This document shows positions 18,233 to 27,321 of a stretch of 64,000 nucleotides of DNA, in pieces. Under the pieces are notes generated by a model, which worked only from the letters and a program-made list of their open reading frames with translations, was not told the DNA's origin and searched no databases. This DNA is from Terriglobales bacterium (GTDB taxonomy: Bacteria > Acidobacteriota > Terriglobia > Terriglobales > Acidobacteriaceae). Where the stretch lies: the NCBI GenBank assembly GCA_035567895.1, contig DATMPC010000105.1, forward strand, positions 1 to 64,000, read 5' to 3'. The position numbers and the translations under genes were made by a program. Each line of letters starts with the position of its first letter. Position 1 is the first letter of the stretch.

Positions 18233-19201
18233 TTACGACGGCACCGGCACGTTCTCGATGATCTCGCCTACAATGCGTTCAGCCTGCTCCGAGGCTTTGA
18301 GGGTGGAACTGTAGCGCGCGTTTACGACCACACGGTGCGCGAAGACCGGCACGACAAGCCGTTTGAAATCGTCCGGCGTCGTGAATCTACGTCCTTCCAT
18401 GAAGGCCATTGCCTGTGCGGCGCGATACAGCATGAGCGAGCCGCGAGGCGATACTCCCAGCGAAAGCTGCTCCGACTGGCGCGTCTTGTTTACGATTTCC
18501 AACGTGTAGTTCACGAGCGATTCGTCGACTCGAATCTTTTTTACCTGCTCCTGCATTTCGATAACGTCGTCACCGGTCAGCACCGGGCGAACTTCGCCCA
18601 GACGCGCAGCGCCCGCTTCTGCGCGCAGGATTTCACGCTCGCTATCTGCAGCCGGATAGGTCATCTGGACTCGAACCAGAAAGCGATCCATCTGCGATTC
18701 CGGCAAAGGATAGGTTCCGTGATGTTCGACAGGATTCTGCGTAGCGATTACGAGAAAGGGTCGTGGAACCTCACGCGCCTGTCCTTCTACAGTCACCTGG
18801 CCTTCATTCATTACTTCCAGCAACGCAGACTGCGTCTTAGGCGTGGTGCGGTTGATTTCGTCGGCAAGCAGGACGTTCGTGAAAACGGGCCCGGGCTTGA
18901 AGTCGAAGCGCTCTTCGGCAGCGGAATACACCGACGTACCGAGCAGGTCGCTGGGCAGCATATCGCTGGTAAATTGAACGCGCTGAAAAGTGCAATCCAA
19001 GGAACGGGCGAGTGTCTGTCCCAAGGTGGTCTTGCCCACTCCCGGAACACCCTCAATTAATAGATGCCCGCGGGCAAACACCGCCACCAGAGCCAGGCGA
19101 ACTACCTCGTCGCTTCCGCGGATCACGACTCGAAGGGCACCTTCCAGGCGTTGGGCGCGCTCATGCAGCGAAGCAATCTCATTTTCGAGCAGGCGAGGCA
19201 T
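18233..19201 (-). CDS. MoxR family AAA+ ATPase
   Basis: 322 residues. Walker A is GVPGVGKTT near residue 53, Walker B is VLLADEINRTTPKTQ, sensor 1 is VIATQNPVEHHGTYPLPESQMDRF, and the C-terminal AAA lid holds LSLGVSPRGSLMLYRAAQA. MoxR ATPases act as chaperones that mature or insert metal centres in partner proteins, often with VWA/DUF58 partners, none of which is in this window. It overlaps closely with the downstream DUF4149 gene. It is too far from the gas vesicle region, and too typical of MoxR, to be called GvpN. Confidence 0.92.
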   Translation of the reverse strand: MPRLLENEIASLHERAQRLEGALRVVIRGSDEVVRLALVAVFARGHLLIEGVPGVGKTTLGQTLARSLDCTFQRVQFTSDMLPSDLLGTSVYSAAEERFDFKPGPVFTNVLLADEINRTTPKTQSALLEVMNEGQVTVEGQAREVPRPFLVIATQNPVEHHGTYPLPESQMDRFLVRVQMTYPAADSEREILRAEAGAARLGEVRPVLTGDDVIEMQEQVKKIRVDESLVNYTLEIVNKTRQSEQLSLGVSPRGSLMLYRAAQAMAFMEGRRFTTPDDFKRLVVPVFAHRVVVNARYSSTLKASEQAERIVGEIIENVPVPS

Positions 19202-19290
19202 CTCGCGTGATTGTACCGTCTCCTATTGGGATTCCGTAACCCTATGGTGCAGTGAACGGTCGCGCGAGCTCACTTTGCAGAAAAACTTGC

Positions 19291-19321
19291 ACCACAGAGG
19301 ACACTGAAGTGCACGGAGGAG
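19291..19321. repeat. Degenerate arm of the CACGGAG array family
   Basis: CACCACAGAGGACACTGAAG followed by CACGGAGG sits between htpX and the MoxR gene. It matches the family consensus with several changes and has no partner arm. Confidence 0.45.
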
Positions 19322-19383
19322 CTAAAAGCCTACAGCAGGACGGTCTTGCTCTCCTTGTGCGGTTGAGATCTGGTGCAGAAGAC

Positions 19384-20247
19384 TCAGATTGAGTCTGGTG
19401 GACGCCCGGTCAGCCGCGCAATGCGCTTGGAAATCGGAGGGTGCGTAGAGAACAGGCTCGCGAGAGTCTCTCCACCTAGCATCGGCGCCACAATGAACAG
19501 GTGCGCCGTGGATGGCGACGCCTGCATTGGAAGGCGTTTCGAATAAGCATCCAGCTTCTCCAGGGCTCTTGCCAGAGCGTAGGGATTGCCGGTTGTCTGG
19601 GCCCCAGTGTGGTCCGCCTCGTACTCACGGGAGCGCGACACCGCCATTTGAATCAGCAGCGCCGCAATTGGTGCCAAAATCATCATCAGCAATTCCATGA
19701 GACCACCACCGCCGCGCTCACGGTCATTGCGATCGCCGTAGCCACCAAACATGCCGGCCCACATTGCCGAACGAGCCAGGAAGGTGATGGCTCCTGCGAT
19801 GGTCGCTGCCACCGAACTGATCAGGATGTCGCGATTGCGCACATGGCCCAATTCATGAGCGAGGACACCCTCGAGCTCCTCATCGTCCAGCAGATTGAGA
19901 ATGCCTTGCGTCACTGCGACGGAGGCATGTGAAGGATTGCGGCCGGTGGCAAAGGCGTTTGGCGACTCGTTAGGGATGACATAGATCTTTGGCATCGGCA
20001 AGCCGATGCGCTGCGTCATGTGCTCGACTACGTTGTAAACACGAGGCAACTGTTCCCGGCTCACAGGCTGCGCACCGTACATGGCGAGCGCGAGCTTATC
20101 CGAAAAGAAATACGCAAAGAAGTTGCCGAACGCTGCAAACGCCAACGCAAACGCCATTCCGCGCTGTCCACCCAAGGCCTGTCCTACAAACATCAGGAAC
20201 AGAGTCATTCCGGTCAGCAAAGCCACCGTTTTAAGATTATTTCCCAT
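19384..20247 (-). CDS. htpX: Zinc metalloprotease HtpX
   Basis: 287 residues. HtpX is an inner-membrane M48 protease that removes misfolded membrane proteins, acting with FtsH. The zinc site [10 protein letters not shown] lies near residue 130, and the third ligand is in [11 protein letters not shown]. Two N-terminal membrane segments ([18 protein letters not shown] and [16 protein letters not shown]) and two after the active site are predicted. The C-terminal [14 protein letters not shown] is typical. Length is normal. Confidence 0.96.
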   Translation of the reverse strand: MGNNLKTVALLTGMTLFLMFVGQALGGQRGMAFALAFAAFGNFFAYFFSDKLALAMYGAQPVSREQLPRVYNVVEHMTQRIGLPMPKIYVIPNESPNAFATGRNPSHASVAVTQGILNLLDDEELEGVLAHELGHVRNRDILISSVAATIAGAITFLARSAMWAGMFGGYGDRNDRERGGGGLMELLMMILAPIAALLIQMAVSRSREYEADHTGAQTTGNPYALARALEKLDAYSKRLPMQASPSTAHLFIVAPMLGGETLASLFSTHPPISKRIARLTGRPPDSI

Positions 20248-20394
20248 AAGCTTTGTAGATGTAGATGTTCAAGCCTGGCGCAGGATTCGGGGGCTTGTTG
20301 GCGCTGATTAATGATACGCCGCCCAGCTGAGACACCTATCCTTGCTGCTAAATACGCATGAACACTAGCAAATGTTCCATCCGCAGAAACAACA

Positions 20395-20418
20395 AACCCG
20401 GCTCCGAAGAGCCGGGTT
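20395..20418 (-). terminator. Rho-independent terminator with UUCG tetraloop
   Basis: A perfect 10-bp stem (AACCCGGCTC / GAGCCGGGTT) closes a TTCG loop on the minus strand and is followed by a T-rich tract (TTGTTGTTTCT). It lies 24 bp beyond the stop of the gene at 20442. Confidence 0.85.
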
Positions 20419-20441
20419 CGAGACAATTCTGGATGAAGGAC

Positions 20442-20867
20442 TTAGGCGACTCGGCGGCGAGTTTCTGCGTTGCTGGATCCCTGTTCGAAATCAGTCAGGC
20501 TCTTGACGGCCGCAAGACCAATACCGATTCCCTGGAAAAGCTTCGATTCGCGCTCTTCGGAGAAGCGGAGCAGATTAGGGAGCGAGGCCACGAGAGCAGA
20601 GACGCCAGTGTCGATCTTGCCGTGAGTTTCGAAGCTGATCTTCTTCCATACTCCGCCCGGGCAGTCGGTGAGGAAGATGAGGCTGCCAATCAAGTCCGCA
20701 CACAAGTAAGAGGCTAGTGCGGCACGCTTGTTCTTGCCCCAGAGTAGTGCGCCGGCAGCAACAAATGCGGCGGCAGCGCCCCAATCGATAGCTGCATGCA
20801 TTCCGGGGCTGATCGCCTTGGGCAGCGGCTTGGTTGCAAGTTCTGCGAGTCTGGTAGAGATCGGCAT
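20442..20867 (-). CDS. Conserved-looking small membrane-associated protein, unknown function
   Basis: 141 residues. Two or three hydrophobic stretches are visible (AIDWGAAAAFVAAGALLWG, LASYLCADLIGSLIFLTD, GIGIGLAAVKSL), with the charged segment FETHGKIDTG between them. No signal peptide; probably an inner-membrane protein. A strong terminator follows it, so it is likely a single-gene transcript. No family could be named with confidence. Confidence 0.7.
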   Translation of the reverse strand: MPISTRLAELATKPLPKAISPGMHAAIDWGAAAAFVAAGALLWGKNKRAALASYLCADLIGSLIFLTDCPGGVWKKISFETHGKIDTGVSALVASLPNLLRFSEERESKLFQGIGIGLAAVKSLTDFEQGSSNAETRRRVA

Positions 20868-20927
20868 TCGTGTTCACTCCTCTGAAGGAGATGCTTTGGC
20901 GCAACGGCAAGTTGGTATCTGCCCGCG

Positions 20928-21992
20928 TTAACGCCTTGAAGTTACCTGCAGCTCCCCTTCGCCAGCTAATGCCTGCAGAGACTCTGCATACGGGGCTTTC
21001 GCAATGCCTCGCTCCGTGATGATCGCTGCTACGTAACGGTGCGGCGTCACATCGAAAGCAGGATTCTCGACTCGAACCCCATCAGGTGCGATCTGCTTTC
21101 CCGCCATGTGGGTTATTTCCCGTGGCGAGCGCTGCTCGATTGGAATCTGATCGCCGTCCGGAGTCGAAAGATCGATCGTTGACCATGGCGCGGCCACATA
21201 AAAGGGAATCCGATGTTCCTTGGCGAGCACGGCGACCGTGTAGGTTCCGATCTTGTTTGCCACGTCGCCGTTGGCTGCGATCCGGTCTGCGCCAACGACG
21301 ACCGCGCTTATCTTGCCCTGCTTCATCACTGCGCCAGCCATATTGTCAGAGATTACCGTTGTGGGAATTCCATCTTTCATCAGCTCCCATGCCGTCAGGC
21401 GCGAACCTTGGAGAAACGGGCGCGTTTCATCCGCGAAGACGTGGATCTTCTTCCCGGATTCCACCGCGGCGCGAATCACGCCGAGAGCCGTGCCGTATCC
21501 GCAAGTAGCCAAGGCTCCGGCGTTGCAATGGGTGAGCACGCTGCCGGATGCAGGCATCAGCACCGCTCCGTTACGTCCCATCGTCTGGCACGCTGCGATG
21601 TCTGCCGCATACATCTGCTGAGCTTCATGGATGAGCCCTCGTTTGATTTCGTCAATCGAGAATGACGAAAGTTGCTCGAAACGTTCGCGCATACGCTGGA
21701 TGGCCCAGAAGAGATTCACGGCCGTCGGACGAGTTGCAGCAAGGGTTCCGCAGATCTCCTCAAACTCTGGCCGAAGTTCGTGGTAGTTTTTGGCCCGAGA
21801 GTCGCGCACACCAAGGGCGATACCCATCGCCGTCGTCACGCCGATGGCAGGGGCACCACGGACGATCATGTCGCGAATCGCAGTAGCGACCTCAGCGTAC
21901 GTGCGACAAGTAACGTAGATCTCTTCAGTAGGTAGGCGCGTTTGATCGATAAAACGCACGCCAGCATCGGTCCATTCCAGGGTTTTGACCAT
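20928..21992 (-). CDS. mtnA: S-methyl-5-thioribose-1-phosphate isomerase
   Basis: 354 residues. MtnA converts 5-methylthioribose-1-phosphate to methylthioribulose-1-phosphate in the methionine salvage pathway. Family motifs are clear: [32 protein letters not shown] with the catalytic Cys, [35 protein letters not shown] with the catalytic Asp, and [11 protein letters not shown]. Length is normal. No other salvage genes are next to it and no SAM riboswitch was recognised upstream. Confidence 0.96.
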   Translation of the reverse strand: MVKTLEWTDAGVRFIDQTRLPTEEIYVTCRTYAEVATAIRDMIVRGAPAIGVTTAMGIALGVRDSRAKNYHELRPEFEEICGTLAATRPTAVNLFWAIQRMRERFEQLSSFSIDEIKRGLIHEAQQMYAADIAACQTMGRNGAVLMPASGSVLTHCNAGALATCGYGTALGVIRAAVESGKKIHVFADETRPFLQGSRLTAWELMKDGIPTTVISDNMAGAVMKQGKISAVVVGADRIAANGDVANKIGTYTVAVLAKEHRIPFYVAAPWSTIDLSTPDGDQIPIEQRSPREITHMAGKQIAPDGVRVENPAFDVTPHRYVAAIITERGIAKAPYAESLQALAGEGELQVTSRR

Positions 21993-22008
21993 GTTCTTAA
22001 ATTCTAAA

Positions 22009-22116
22009 GGCGTTTCGGGTTTCAGGTTTCAAGTTTCGACGAAGCCTGCTCGCGATTCCTAACGAGAGGGTGTGGCGGGGCTTTGTCCACAGTGAGACCC
22101 GAAACTTGAAACGCTT
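22009..22116. repeat. Inverted short-unit array, GTTTCAAG family
   Basis: The left arm repeats GTTTC-type units (GGTTTCAAGTTTCG within 22009-22039). The right arm at 22096-22116 carries the inverted copy (CGAAACTTGAAACGC). The spacer of about 55 bp has no gene. The right arm begins at the pyrE stop codon. Confidence 0.6.
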
Positions 22117-22744
22117 AGGCCGTGGCCTTTTGCCCAAGATGGGCGGCTCGCACTTCGGACGCTTTGAAGATGGAAACGAACTCAATTCCACCGGCGGCTT
22201 TTTCGACCGCTGGGCGCCCGCCGGCTTCCTCCCGCTCGACGAGACACGCAACCCCGGCAATGTCGAATCCGAATTCGCGCGCGGCTTCAATGGCCTGAAT
22301 AGTTGAGGAGCCCGTGGTGCACACGTCGTCGACGATCACCACACGCGCACCCTTTTCGCGAAAACCCTCTATACGTTGGCCGGTTCCGTGCGTTTTTTCC
22401 TGCTTGCGAACCAGGAAGCCGTGGATGAGAAACTCCGAGACGTCTACTGGTTTCGGCCGGGCAGGCGCGCGTGTCTGTACGATCTGGGCGGTGAGAAGAG
22501 CAATACCGGCAACGATTGGATCGGCGCCCAGCGTCATTCCACCGGCCGCGCGCGGCTTCCACTTTTTGCTTTGAATCACGTCATAAAACACGCGGCCAGT
22601 GAGGCGCATGCCTTCCGCGTCCAGAGTAGTTGTGCGGCAATCGATGTAGTAGTCGCTCATCCCGCCAGAAGAAAGCTTGAACTCTCCGAGTCGAAACGAC
22701 TTGCGCGCGAGCATGTTCAGCAGAAGTTCGCGTGAGTTGGGCAT
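22115..22744 (-). CDS. pyrE: Orotate phosphoribosyltransferase
   Basis: 209 residues. PyrE joins orotate to PRPP to make OMP in pyrimidine synthesis. The PRPP-binding motif RVVIVDDVCTTGSS lies near residue 130. The N-terminal FKLSSGGMSDYYIDCR (phosphate loop) and GMTLGADPIVAG are typical of the family. KFRKE-type basic residues appear as FLVRKQEKTHGTGQRIEG. Length is normal. An inverted array directly follows the stop and another lies upstream of the start. Confidence 0.95.
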   Translation of the reverse strand: MPNSRELLLNMLARKSFRLGEFKLSSGGMSDYYIDCRTTTLDAEGMRLTGRVFYDVIQSKKWKPRAAGGMTLGADPIVAGIALLTAQIVQTRAPARPKPVDVSEFLIHGFLVRKQEKTHGTGQRIEGFREKGARVVIVDDVCTTGSSTIQAIEAAREFGFDIAGVACLVEREEAGGRPAVEKAAGGIEFVSIFKASEVRAAHLGQKATA

Positions 22745-22777
22745 TATCGATACATTAGCATTAGCGAAAACCAGCCG

Positions 22778-22873
22778 AGTGTTCAGTTTTCAGTAATCAG
22801 TTCTCAGTAGAGGCCACGCTGACCAGACTGGTATTCGCCTTTTCTGAATACTGAGAACTGATTACTGACTAGT
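22778..22873. repeat. Inverted short-unit array, TCAGTAATCAGT family
   Basis: A 19-bp perfect inverted repeat (CAGTAATCAGTTCTCAGTA at 22791-22809 and its complement at 22849-22867) fills the gap between pyrE and the CPBP protease gene. The arm is built of 7-8 bp TCAGTNNN units. The 39-bp spacer is empty. Confidence 0.85.
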
Positions 22874-22876
22874 TTC

Positions 22877-23761
22877 CTACCGAAGCTTGTCCATGTGAAC
22901 GAACCCGCCGGTCGCGACAAAGATCATCCCAAACAAGAACGCGTTGTATCCCGAGTGAACAAGAAAGCTGCAAGCTACCGATTGTGTTCGGGCGCGCACG
23001 TACGTCAGGACCATGCCTACCGTGAAGAGCACGAGTAGCGGCGCCCAGGCATGCGCGAGTTGTCCTTCGTGGGTTAGGGCAAACAGTAGGGAATTCACTA
23101 CCATGGCGGCAAGGTAGCCGATGCGGCGAAATAGCACGGGATACAGAAAGCCGCGGAAAAAGAGCTCTTCGAATAGCGGTGCGATGAAGATCCCGAAAAA
23201 GGCAAGCACCCAGGCTGCGTGCGTGGTCTTAAAAAACTCGTCGATTGGAAGTGACTTCGGGATGGGCAGAAAGCTTGACACCACTTGAATTACGAGCGAA
23301 AGACCGAGCCCTAACGCCGCATAGGGCATGGCAGCAACCGGCCATCTCCACTTTGCCGCCCGCCAGAAGGGTGCTGTTGTCCCTCTCCGTACCACCAGCA
23401 TCATGAAGAAAAGAGTGACCAGATAACCCATCGCCTGCGGCGGGATTACTGCCAACGGCTCAGCCGCGAGCTGCGCAAAGGTGTAGTGCTTCCATCTCGG
23501 CACGGCATGGATGGCGCCGAAGACAATTGCAGTCAGCAGTCCTGTAGCGATGACGTAAAAGACTACGATCAGAGCAACGTCAATGAGCCCCCACGGGGGG
23601 GCTTCTGCTGGCGCCGAAGTTGAGGGGATTACTTCGATTTCGCGTGTGTCGGGTCCCGGTTCAGATACCGGATCGAACGGAGGATTGGGGGTCAGCGACA
23701 CGATGTGCTGAGTTGAATCTACACGAAAGAAAACCTTTGAACCACGGAGACACAGAGCCAC
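22877..23761 (-). CDS. CPBP family intramembrane metalloprotease
   Basis: 294 residues, about seven membrane segments. The Abi/CPBP motif 1 is APLFEELFFRGFLYP (EExxxR) and motif 2 includes LLFALTHEG with the metal-binding His. Members are homologous to the Rce1 CAAX protease and act in maturation of peptides or immunity. The substrate here is unknown. The first dozen residues (MALCLRGSKVFF) are encoded by an arm of the CACGGAG repeat and are unlike the rest. A GTG within HIVSLTPNPP could be the true start. Confidence 0.85.
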   Translation of the reverse strand: MALCLRGSKVFFRVDSTQHIVSLTPNPPFDPVSEPGPDTREIEVIPSTSAPAEAPPWGLIDVALIVVFYVIATGLLTAIVFGAIHAVPRWKHYTFAQLAAEPLAVIPPQAMGYLVTLFFMMLVVRRGTTAPFWRAAKWRWPVAAMPYAALGLGLSLVIQVVSSFLPIPKSLPIDEFFKTTHAAWVLAFFGIFIAPLFEELFFRGFLYPVLFRRIGYLAAMVVNSLLFALTHEGQLAHAWAPLLVLFTVGMVLTYVRARTQSVACSFLVHSGYNAFLFGMIFVATGGFVHMDKLR

Positions 23762-23888
23762 GGAGAAAACAACCGGAAAGCAACTTTAGCCTAGAACCTT
23801 GATTCAGTAATCGGTACGCAGGCTGGTTGGCAACTGAGAGAAAAACCTCAATTGCCTTTCTCCGTGCCTCCGTGTCTCCGTGGTGAAG
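23734..23888. repeat. Two-armed CACGGAG array element
   Basis: The left arm (ACCACGGAGACACAGAGCCA and on) at 23734-23768 and the right arm at 23854-23888 are inverted copies built of 8-bp ACACGGAG-type units. The spacer is about 85 bp and has no gene. The right arm encodes the last residues of UvrA. Confidence 0.85.
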
Positions 23889-26706
23889 AACCCGCAGGAG
23901 CTGTCCACTTTGAGTGGGCCATGTACTCTGCCAGCGCTTGCCCCGTGTATGACTTTTTTGCTCGCGCGATCTGCTGCGGAGGTCCTTGCGCGACTAGCCG
24001 CCCGCCGTCTTCTCCGCCTTCGGGACCTAGATCGATAATCCAGTCGGCGTTGCGGATCACATCAAGGTTGTGCTCGATGATGATGATCGTGTTGCCCAGA
24101 TCGGTCAGCCGGTGCAGTACATCGAGCAGTTTCTTTACATCCTCAAAGTGCAGACCAGTCGTTGGTTCGTCGAGTAAATAGAGAGTGCGTCCGGTCTGGC
24201 GCTTGCTCAACTCCCGTGCCAGCTTGATGCGTTGAGCTTCACCGCCAGAGAGTGTGACCGCGGATTGCCCGAGTTGGATGTAGCCAAGACCCACATCCAC
24301 GAGTGTCTGCAGCTTCTGACGGACCTGCGGAATGTCTTCAAGAATCGGCAGGGCATCTGCTATCGATGTCTCCAGCAAATCGGCGATGGACTGTCCTTTG
24401 TACCGGACCTGTAGAGTCTCGTGGTTGTAACGCTTGCCGCCACAGACCTCGCAGAGCACATACACGTCTGGCAGAAAGTTCATCTCAATGCGGCGCTGGC
24501 CTTCACCCTGGCAGGCCTCGCAGCGTCCACCGCTTACGTTGAAAGAGAAGCGACCTGCCTTGTATCCGCGCTCACGCGATTCCGGCAGCATGGCGTACAG
24601 ATCGCGAATCTGCGTGAACACTCCTGTGTACGTAGCGGGATTCGATCGCGGCGTTCGCCCAATCGGTGTCTGATCGATGCGAATAACTTTGTCCACACTT
24701 TCTATTCCAGTAACGCCCTTGTGGGCACCGGGCTCTTCCCGTGAGCGATAAAGACCCTTCGCCAGCGCGCGGTAGAGAATGTCATTCACGAGTGTGGATT
24801 TCCCCGAACCGCTTACGCCAGTCACTACCGTCATTACGCCGAGAGGGAAATTGATGTCGAGATTCTTGAGATTGTTTTCACGTGCTCCCAGAACGGTAAT
24901 GGCTTTTCCGTTCGCCTGGCGTGGCTCGAAGCGAGCACCAATGTTTACTTGCCCCGAGATGTATCTGCCGGTCAACGACTCGGGTGCGTGCTCGATCTGC
25001 TCGGGAGTGCCCTGTGCGACTAGTTCTCCACCGTGGCGTCCTGCCCCGGGGCCGAGATCGATGACGTAGTCGGCACGTCGGATTGTTTCCTCGTCGTGCT
25101 CGACCACGAGGACGGTGTTGCCGAGATCGCGCAGGGATTCGAGTGCGGTGATTAGCCGATTGTTGTCGCGATGATGCAATCCGATGGATGGCTCGTCGAG
25201 CACATACAGCACGCCACGCAGCTTCGATCCGATCTGTGTCGCCAGGCGGATGCGCTGTCCTTCGCCGCCTGACAGCGTTGCTGCCGATCGGTTGAGCGAG
25301 ATGTATCCCAGTCCAACGGCGTTCAGGAATTGCAAACGCTCGCCGATTTCACGCAACACGCGACCTGCAACCAGTTGTCCGCGTTGGTCCAGCTTGATCT
25401 TTTGCGCCGCCTGTAAAGCATGGGACACGGGCATGCCAGTGAAATCGGCGATGCTGATTCCGTTCACTCGCACTGCCAGACTTTCCTGACGCAGGCGCTT
25501 GCCCTGGCACAACGCACACGTTGTGGCAGACATGTATTCGAGCAGCCACTCGCGATAACTTTCCGACGAAGACTCCTCCAGGTTCTGTTTCAGGAATGCC
25601 AAAATGCCATGAAAGCCACTGCGTGCGGCTTCCCGTTCGGGAGGTCCATAGAGAAGCAGGTTCTGCTGCTCGGCAGGCAGCTTCTCAAATGGAATGCTCA
25701 AATCCAGCTTGTACACCTGCGCAGCAATCTCAATCAGCCGCTGCAAATAGGTCGAACCTGAGCCCGGTCCTAACGCGCCTTCAAGCAACGGCTTCGACCA
25801 GTCGACAATCAGCTTTGCAGGATCGAAATCGTACTTGCTGCCGAGCCCATGACACTCCGGGCACGCACCATAAATGCTGTTGAAGGAGAATGACCGCGGC
25901 TCCAGCACAGGCACACTAATGCCGCACTCCGGGCACGCCATTTTGGCGGAGTACATACGCTCGTCGCCATCAACTACCGCCAGAGTTACCAAGCCATCTG
26001 CAAGCTTCATCGCAGTCGCGACCGAATTTTCCAGTCGCTTTTCGATGCCAGGTTTCACCAGCAGACGATCAACGACGACCTCGATCGTGTGGTTCTTACG
26101 CTTATCGAGCTTGATCTCATCGAGCCCATCTTCGCCGCCATCGAGGTTGCGCAGCTCTCCGTCGATGCGTGCTCGCGTATAGCCTTGCTGCGCCAGTTTC
26201 TCCAGTTCCTTTTTGAACTCGCCTTTTCGTCCGCGCACAATAGGCGCAAGCAGCATGACGCGATCTTCGGGCTTCAGCGACATCACCTGCTGTACGATCT
26301 GCTCCGCCGACTGCCGGCTGATCTCTCGCCCACACTTCGGACAATGCGGCACGCCTACGGAGGAATACAGCAGACGCAAATAGTCGTAAATCTCAGTGAT
26401 TGTGCCTACTGTCGAACGCGGATTGCGCGTCGTAGTCTTCTGCTCAATGGCGATGGACGGGCTGAGTCCATCGATGGCGTCTACTTCAGGTCGCTCCATT
26501 TGGTCGAGGAACTGCCGGGCATATGCGGAGAGTGTTTCGACATATCGCCGCTGGCCCTCTGCGTAGATAGTGTCGAACGCTAGCGAGGACTTGCCCGATC
26601 CGCTCAGCCCCGTGATTACCGTAAGCGTATTGCGTGGGATCTCGACGTTGATGTTCTTCAGGTTGTGTTGACGAGCCCCGCGGACCCGGATCGAGGTAAT
26701 TGGCAT
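23848..26706 (-). CDS. uvrA: Excinuclease ABC subunit A
   Basis: 952 residues. UvrA is the damage-recognition ATPase of nucleotide excision repair and works with UvrB/UvrC. Both ABC modules are present: Walker [15 protein letters not shown] and [14 protein letters not shown], signatures [13 protein letters not shown] and [13 protein letters not shown], and Walker B regions ending in [14 protein letters not shown] and [14 protein letters not shown]. Zinc-finger cysteines appear as [19 protein letters not shown] and [19 protein letters not shown]. The last dozen residues ([13 protein letters not shown]) are the translation of a repeat arm, so the natural C-terminus has been replaced or extended. 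Confidence 0.97.
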   Translation of the reverse strand: MPITSIRVRGARQHNLKNINVEIPRNTLTVITGLSGSGKSSLAFDTIYAEGQRRYVETLSAYARQFLDQMERPEVDAIDGLSPSIAIEQKTTTRNPRSTVGTITEIYDYLRLLYSSVGVPHCPKCGREISRQSAEQIVQQVMSLKPEDRVMLLAPIVRGRKGEFKKELEKLAQQGYTRARIDGELRNLDGGEDGLDEIKLDKRKNHTIEVVVDRLLVKPGIEKRLENSVATAMKLADGLVTLAVVDGDERMYSAKMACPECGISVPVLEPRSFSFNSIYGACPECHGLGSKYDFDPAKLIVDWSKPLLEGALGPGSGSTYLQRLIEIAAQVYKLDLSIPFEKLPAEQQNLLLYGPPEREAARSGFHGILAFLKQNLEESSSESYREWLLEYMSATTCALCQGKRLRQESLAVRVNGISIADFTGMPVSHALQAAQKIKLDQRGQLVAGRVLREIGERLQFLNAVGLGYISLNRSAATLSGGEGQRIRLATQIGSKLRGVLYVLDEPSIGLHHRDNNRLITALESLRDLGNTVLVVEHDEETIRRADYVIDLGPGAGRHGGELVAQGTPEQIEHAPESLTGRYISGQVNIGARFEPRQANGKAITVLGARENNLKNLDINFPLGVMTVVTGVSGSGKSTLVNDILYRALAKGLYRSREEPGAHKGVTGIESVDKVIRIDQTPIGRTPRSNPATYTGVFTQIRDLYAMLPESRERGYKAGRFSFNVSGGRCEACQGEGQRRIEMNFLPDVYVLCEVCGGKRYNHETLQVRYKGQSIADLLETSIADALPILEDIPQVRQKLQTLVDVGLGYIQLGQSAVTLSGGEAQRIKLARELSKRQTGRTLYLLDEPTTGLHFEDVKKLLDVLHRLTDLGNTIIIIEHNLDVIRNADWIIDLGPEGGEDGGRLVAQGPPQQIARAKKSYTGQALAEYMAHSKWTAPAGSSPRRHGGTEKGN

Positions 26707-27039
26707 TTAAGAGAGTGCAGACCTACAGGAAACTTCTTTGAGCAATGAACGCAACTTTACATCCGTATCTTAGTTGTCAACATCAGGCAGCGTCAACGCG
26801 GGTTACATTTGGTTTCCCGGTCGTCGGTCCGCCACTAGTGACGATCGTGCGTGGGCATTACCTGCGTAATCTGGCTGGATTCAACCACTTGGCGCATAAC
26901 ACTAGAGTGTGCGGTCGCGCACTCTGGGTACATGAACCATGGAGACGGATGCGTTTTCCGGGTTCAGGAGCAGAATGTGCGAATCAAGCCGGGTTAACCA
27001 ACTGGCTTCTGCGCATCGACATCAAAAGGCGGACAGAGA
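26707..27039. other. Gap between uvrA and a small membrane protein gene
   Basis: 333 bp upstream of uvrA (minus) and the small gene at 27040 (plus). The only structure noted is the 22-bp palindrome at 26904-26925. A LexA site for uvrA could not be identified with confidence. The open frames seen here have no protein-like composition. Confidence 0.5.
26904..26925. promoter_or_regulatory. 22-bp palindrome, possible operator
   Basis: AGAGTGTGCG and CGCGCACTCT are complementary with one G-T mismatch and only two bases between. This layout fits a dimeric-regulator site better than a hairpin. It lies between uvrA and the gene at 27040, and which one it would serve is unknown. Confidence 0.35.
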
Positions 27040-27240
27040 GTGAATCCTCAATTGGTAAGTTCGGCTACTGTGAATAACTTGATCCTGAGCACTATCGTAT
27101 TTGCCACGATTATTTCAGCCATGTTTCTGGGTGTTTATTCCGGATACGTAGCCGTAAGCGGGATCCTTCGGGTGATGAGCCGGAAGCCAGCCAAGGCTTC
27201 AGCAACCGTGATCGAATTTCCAGCCAACGCCGCCAGCTAA
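27040..27240 (+). CDS. Small single-pass membrane protein, unknown function
   Basis: 66 residues from a GTG at 27040 with AAGGCGG upstream. A second GTG at 27070 would give 56 residues starting just before the membrane segment. One long hydrophobic stretch (LILSTIVFATIISAMFLGVY) is followed by a basic loop (RVMSRKPAK) and a short tail. A terminator-like hairpin with a T-run follows, which supports its being a real expressed gene. No family recognised. Confidence 0.6.
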   Translation: MNPQLVSSATVNNLILSTIVFATIISAMFLGVYSGYVAVSGILRVMSRKPAKASATVIEFPANAAS

Positions 27241-27277
27241 AGTTTCCTTACAAACGACGTTACCTCCCCAAAAGATC

Positions 27278-27306
27278 AAGCCTCCCCCGTGGGGCTTTTT
27301 CTTTTT
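27278..27306 (+). terminator. Terminator after the small membrane protein gene
   Basis: AAGCC pairs with GGCTT around a C-rich loop, and CTTTTTCTTTTT follows. It lies 38 bp after the stop at 27240. Confidence 0.7.
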
Positions 27307-27321
27307 GTGGGAATAGTGTCT

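Noticed and set aside
18233-19201. MoxR-type ATPase as GvpN
   Set aside because: It is 28 kb from the gas vesicle genes, coupled to a DUF4149 gene, and has ordinary MoxR motifs.
26745-27077. Open frame of 110 codons upstream of the small membrane protein gene
   Set aside because: No ribosome-binding site, no hydrophobic or domain pattern, and overlaps the better-supported gene at 27040.
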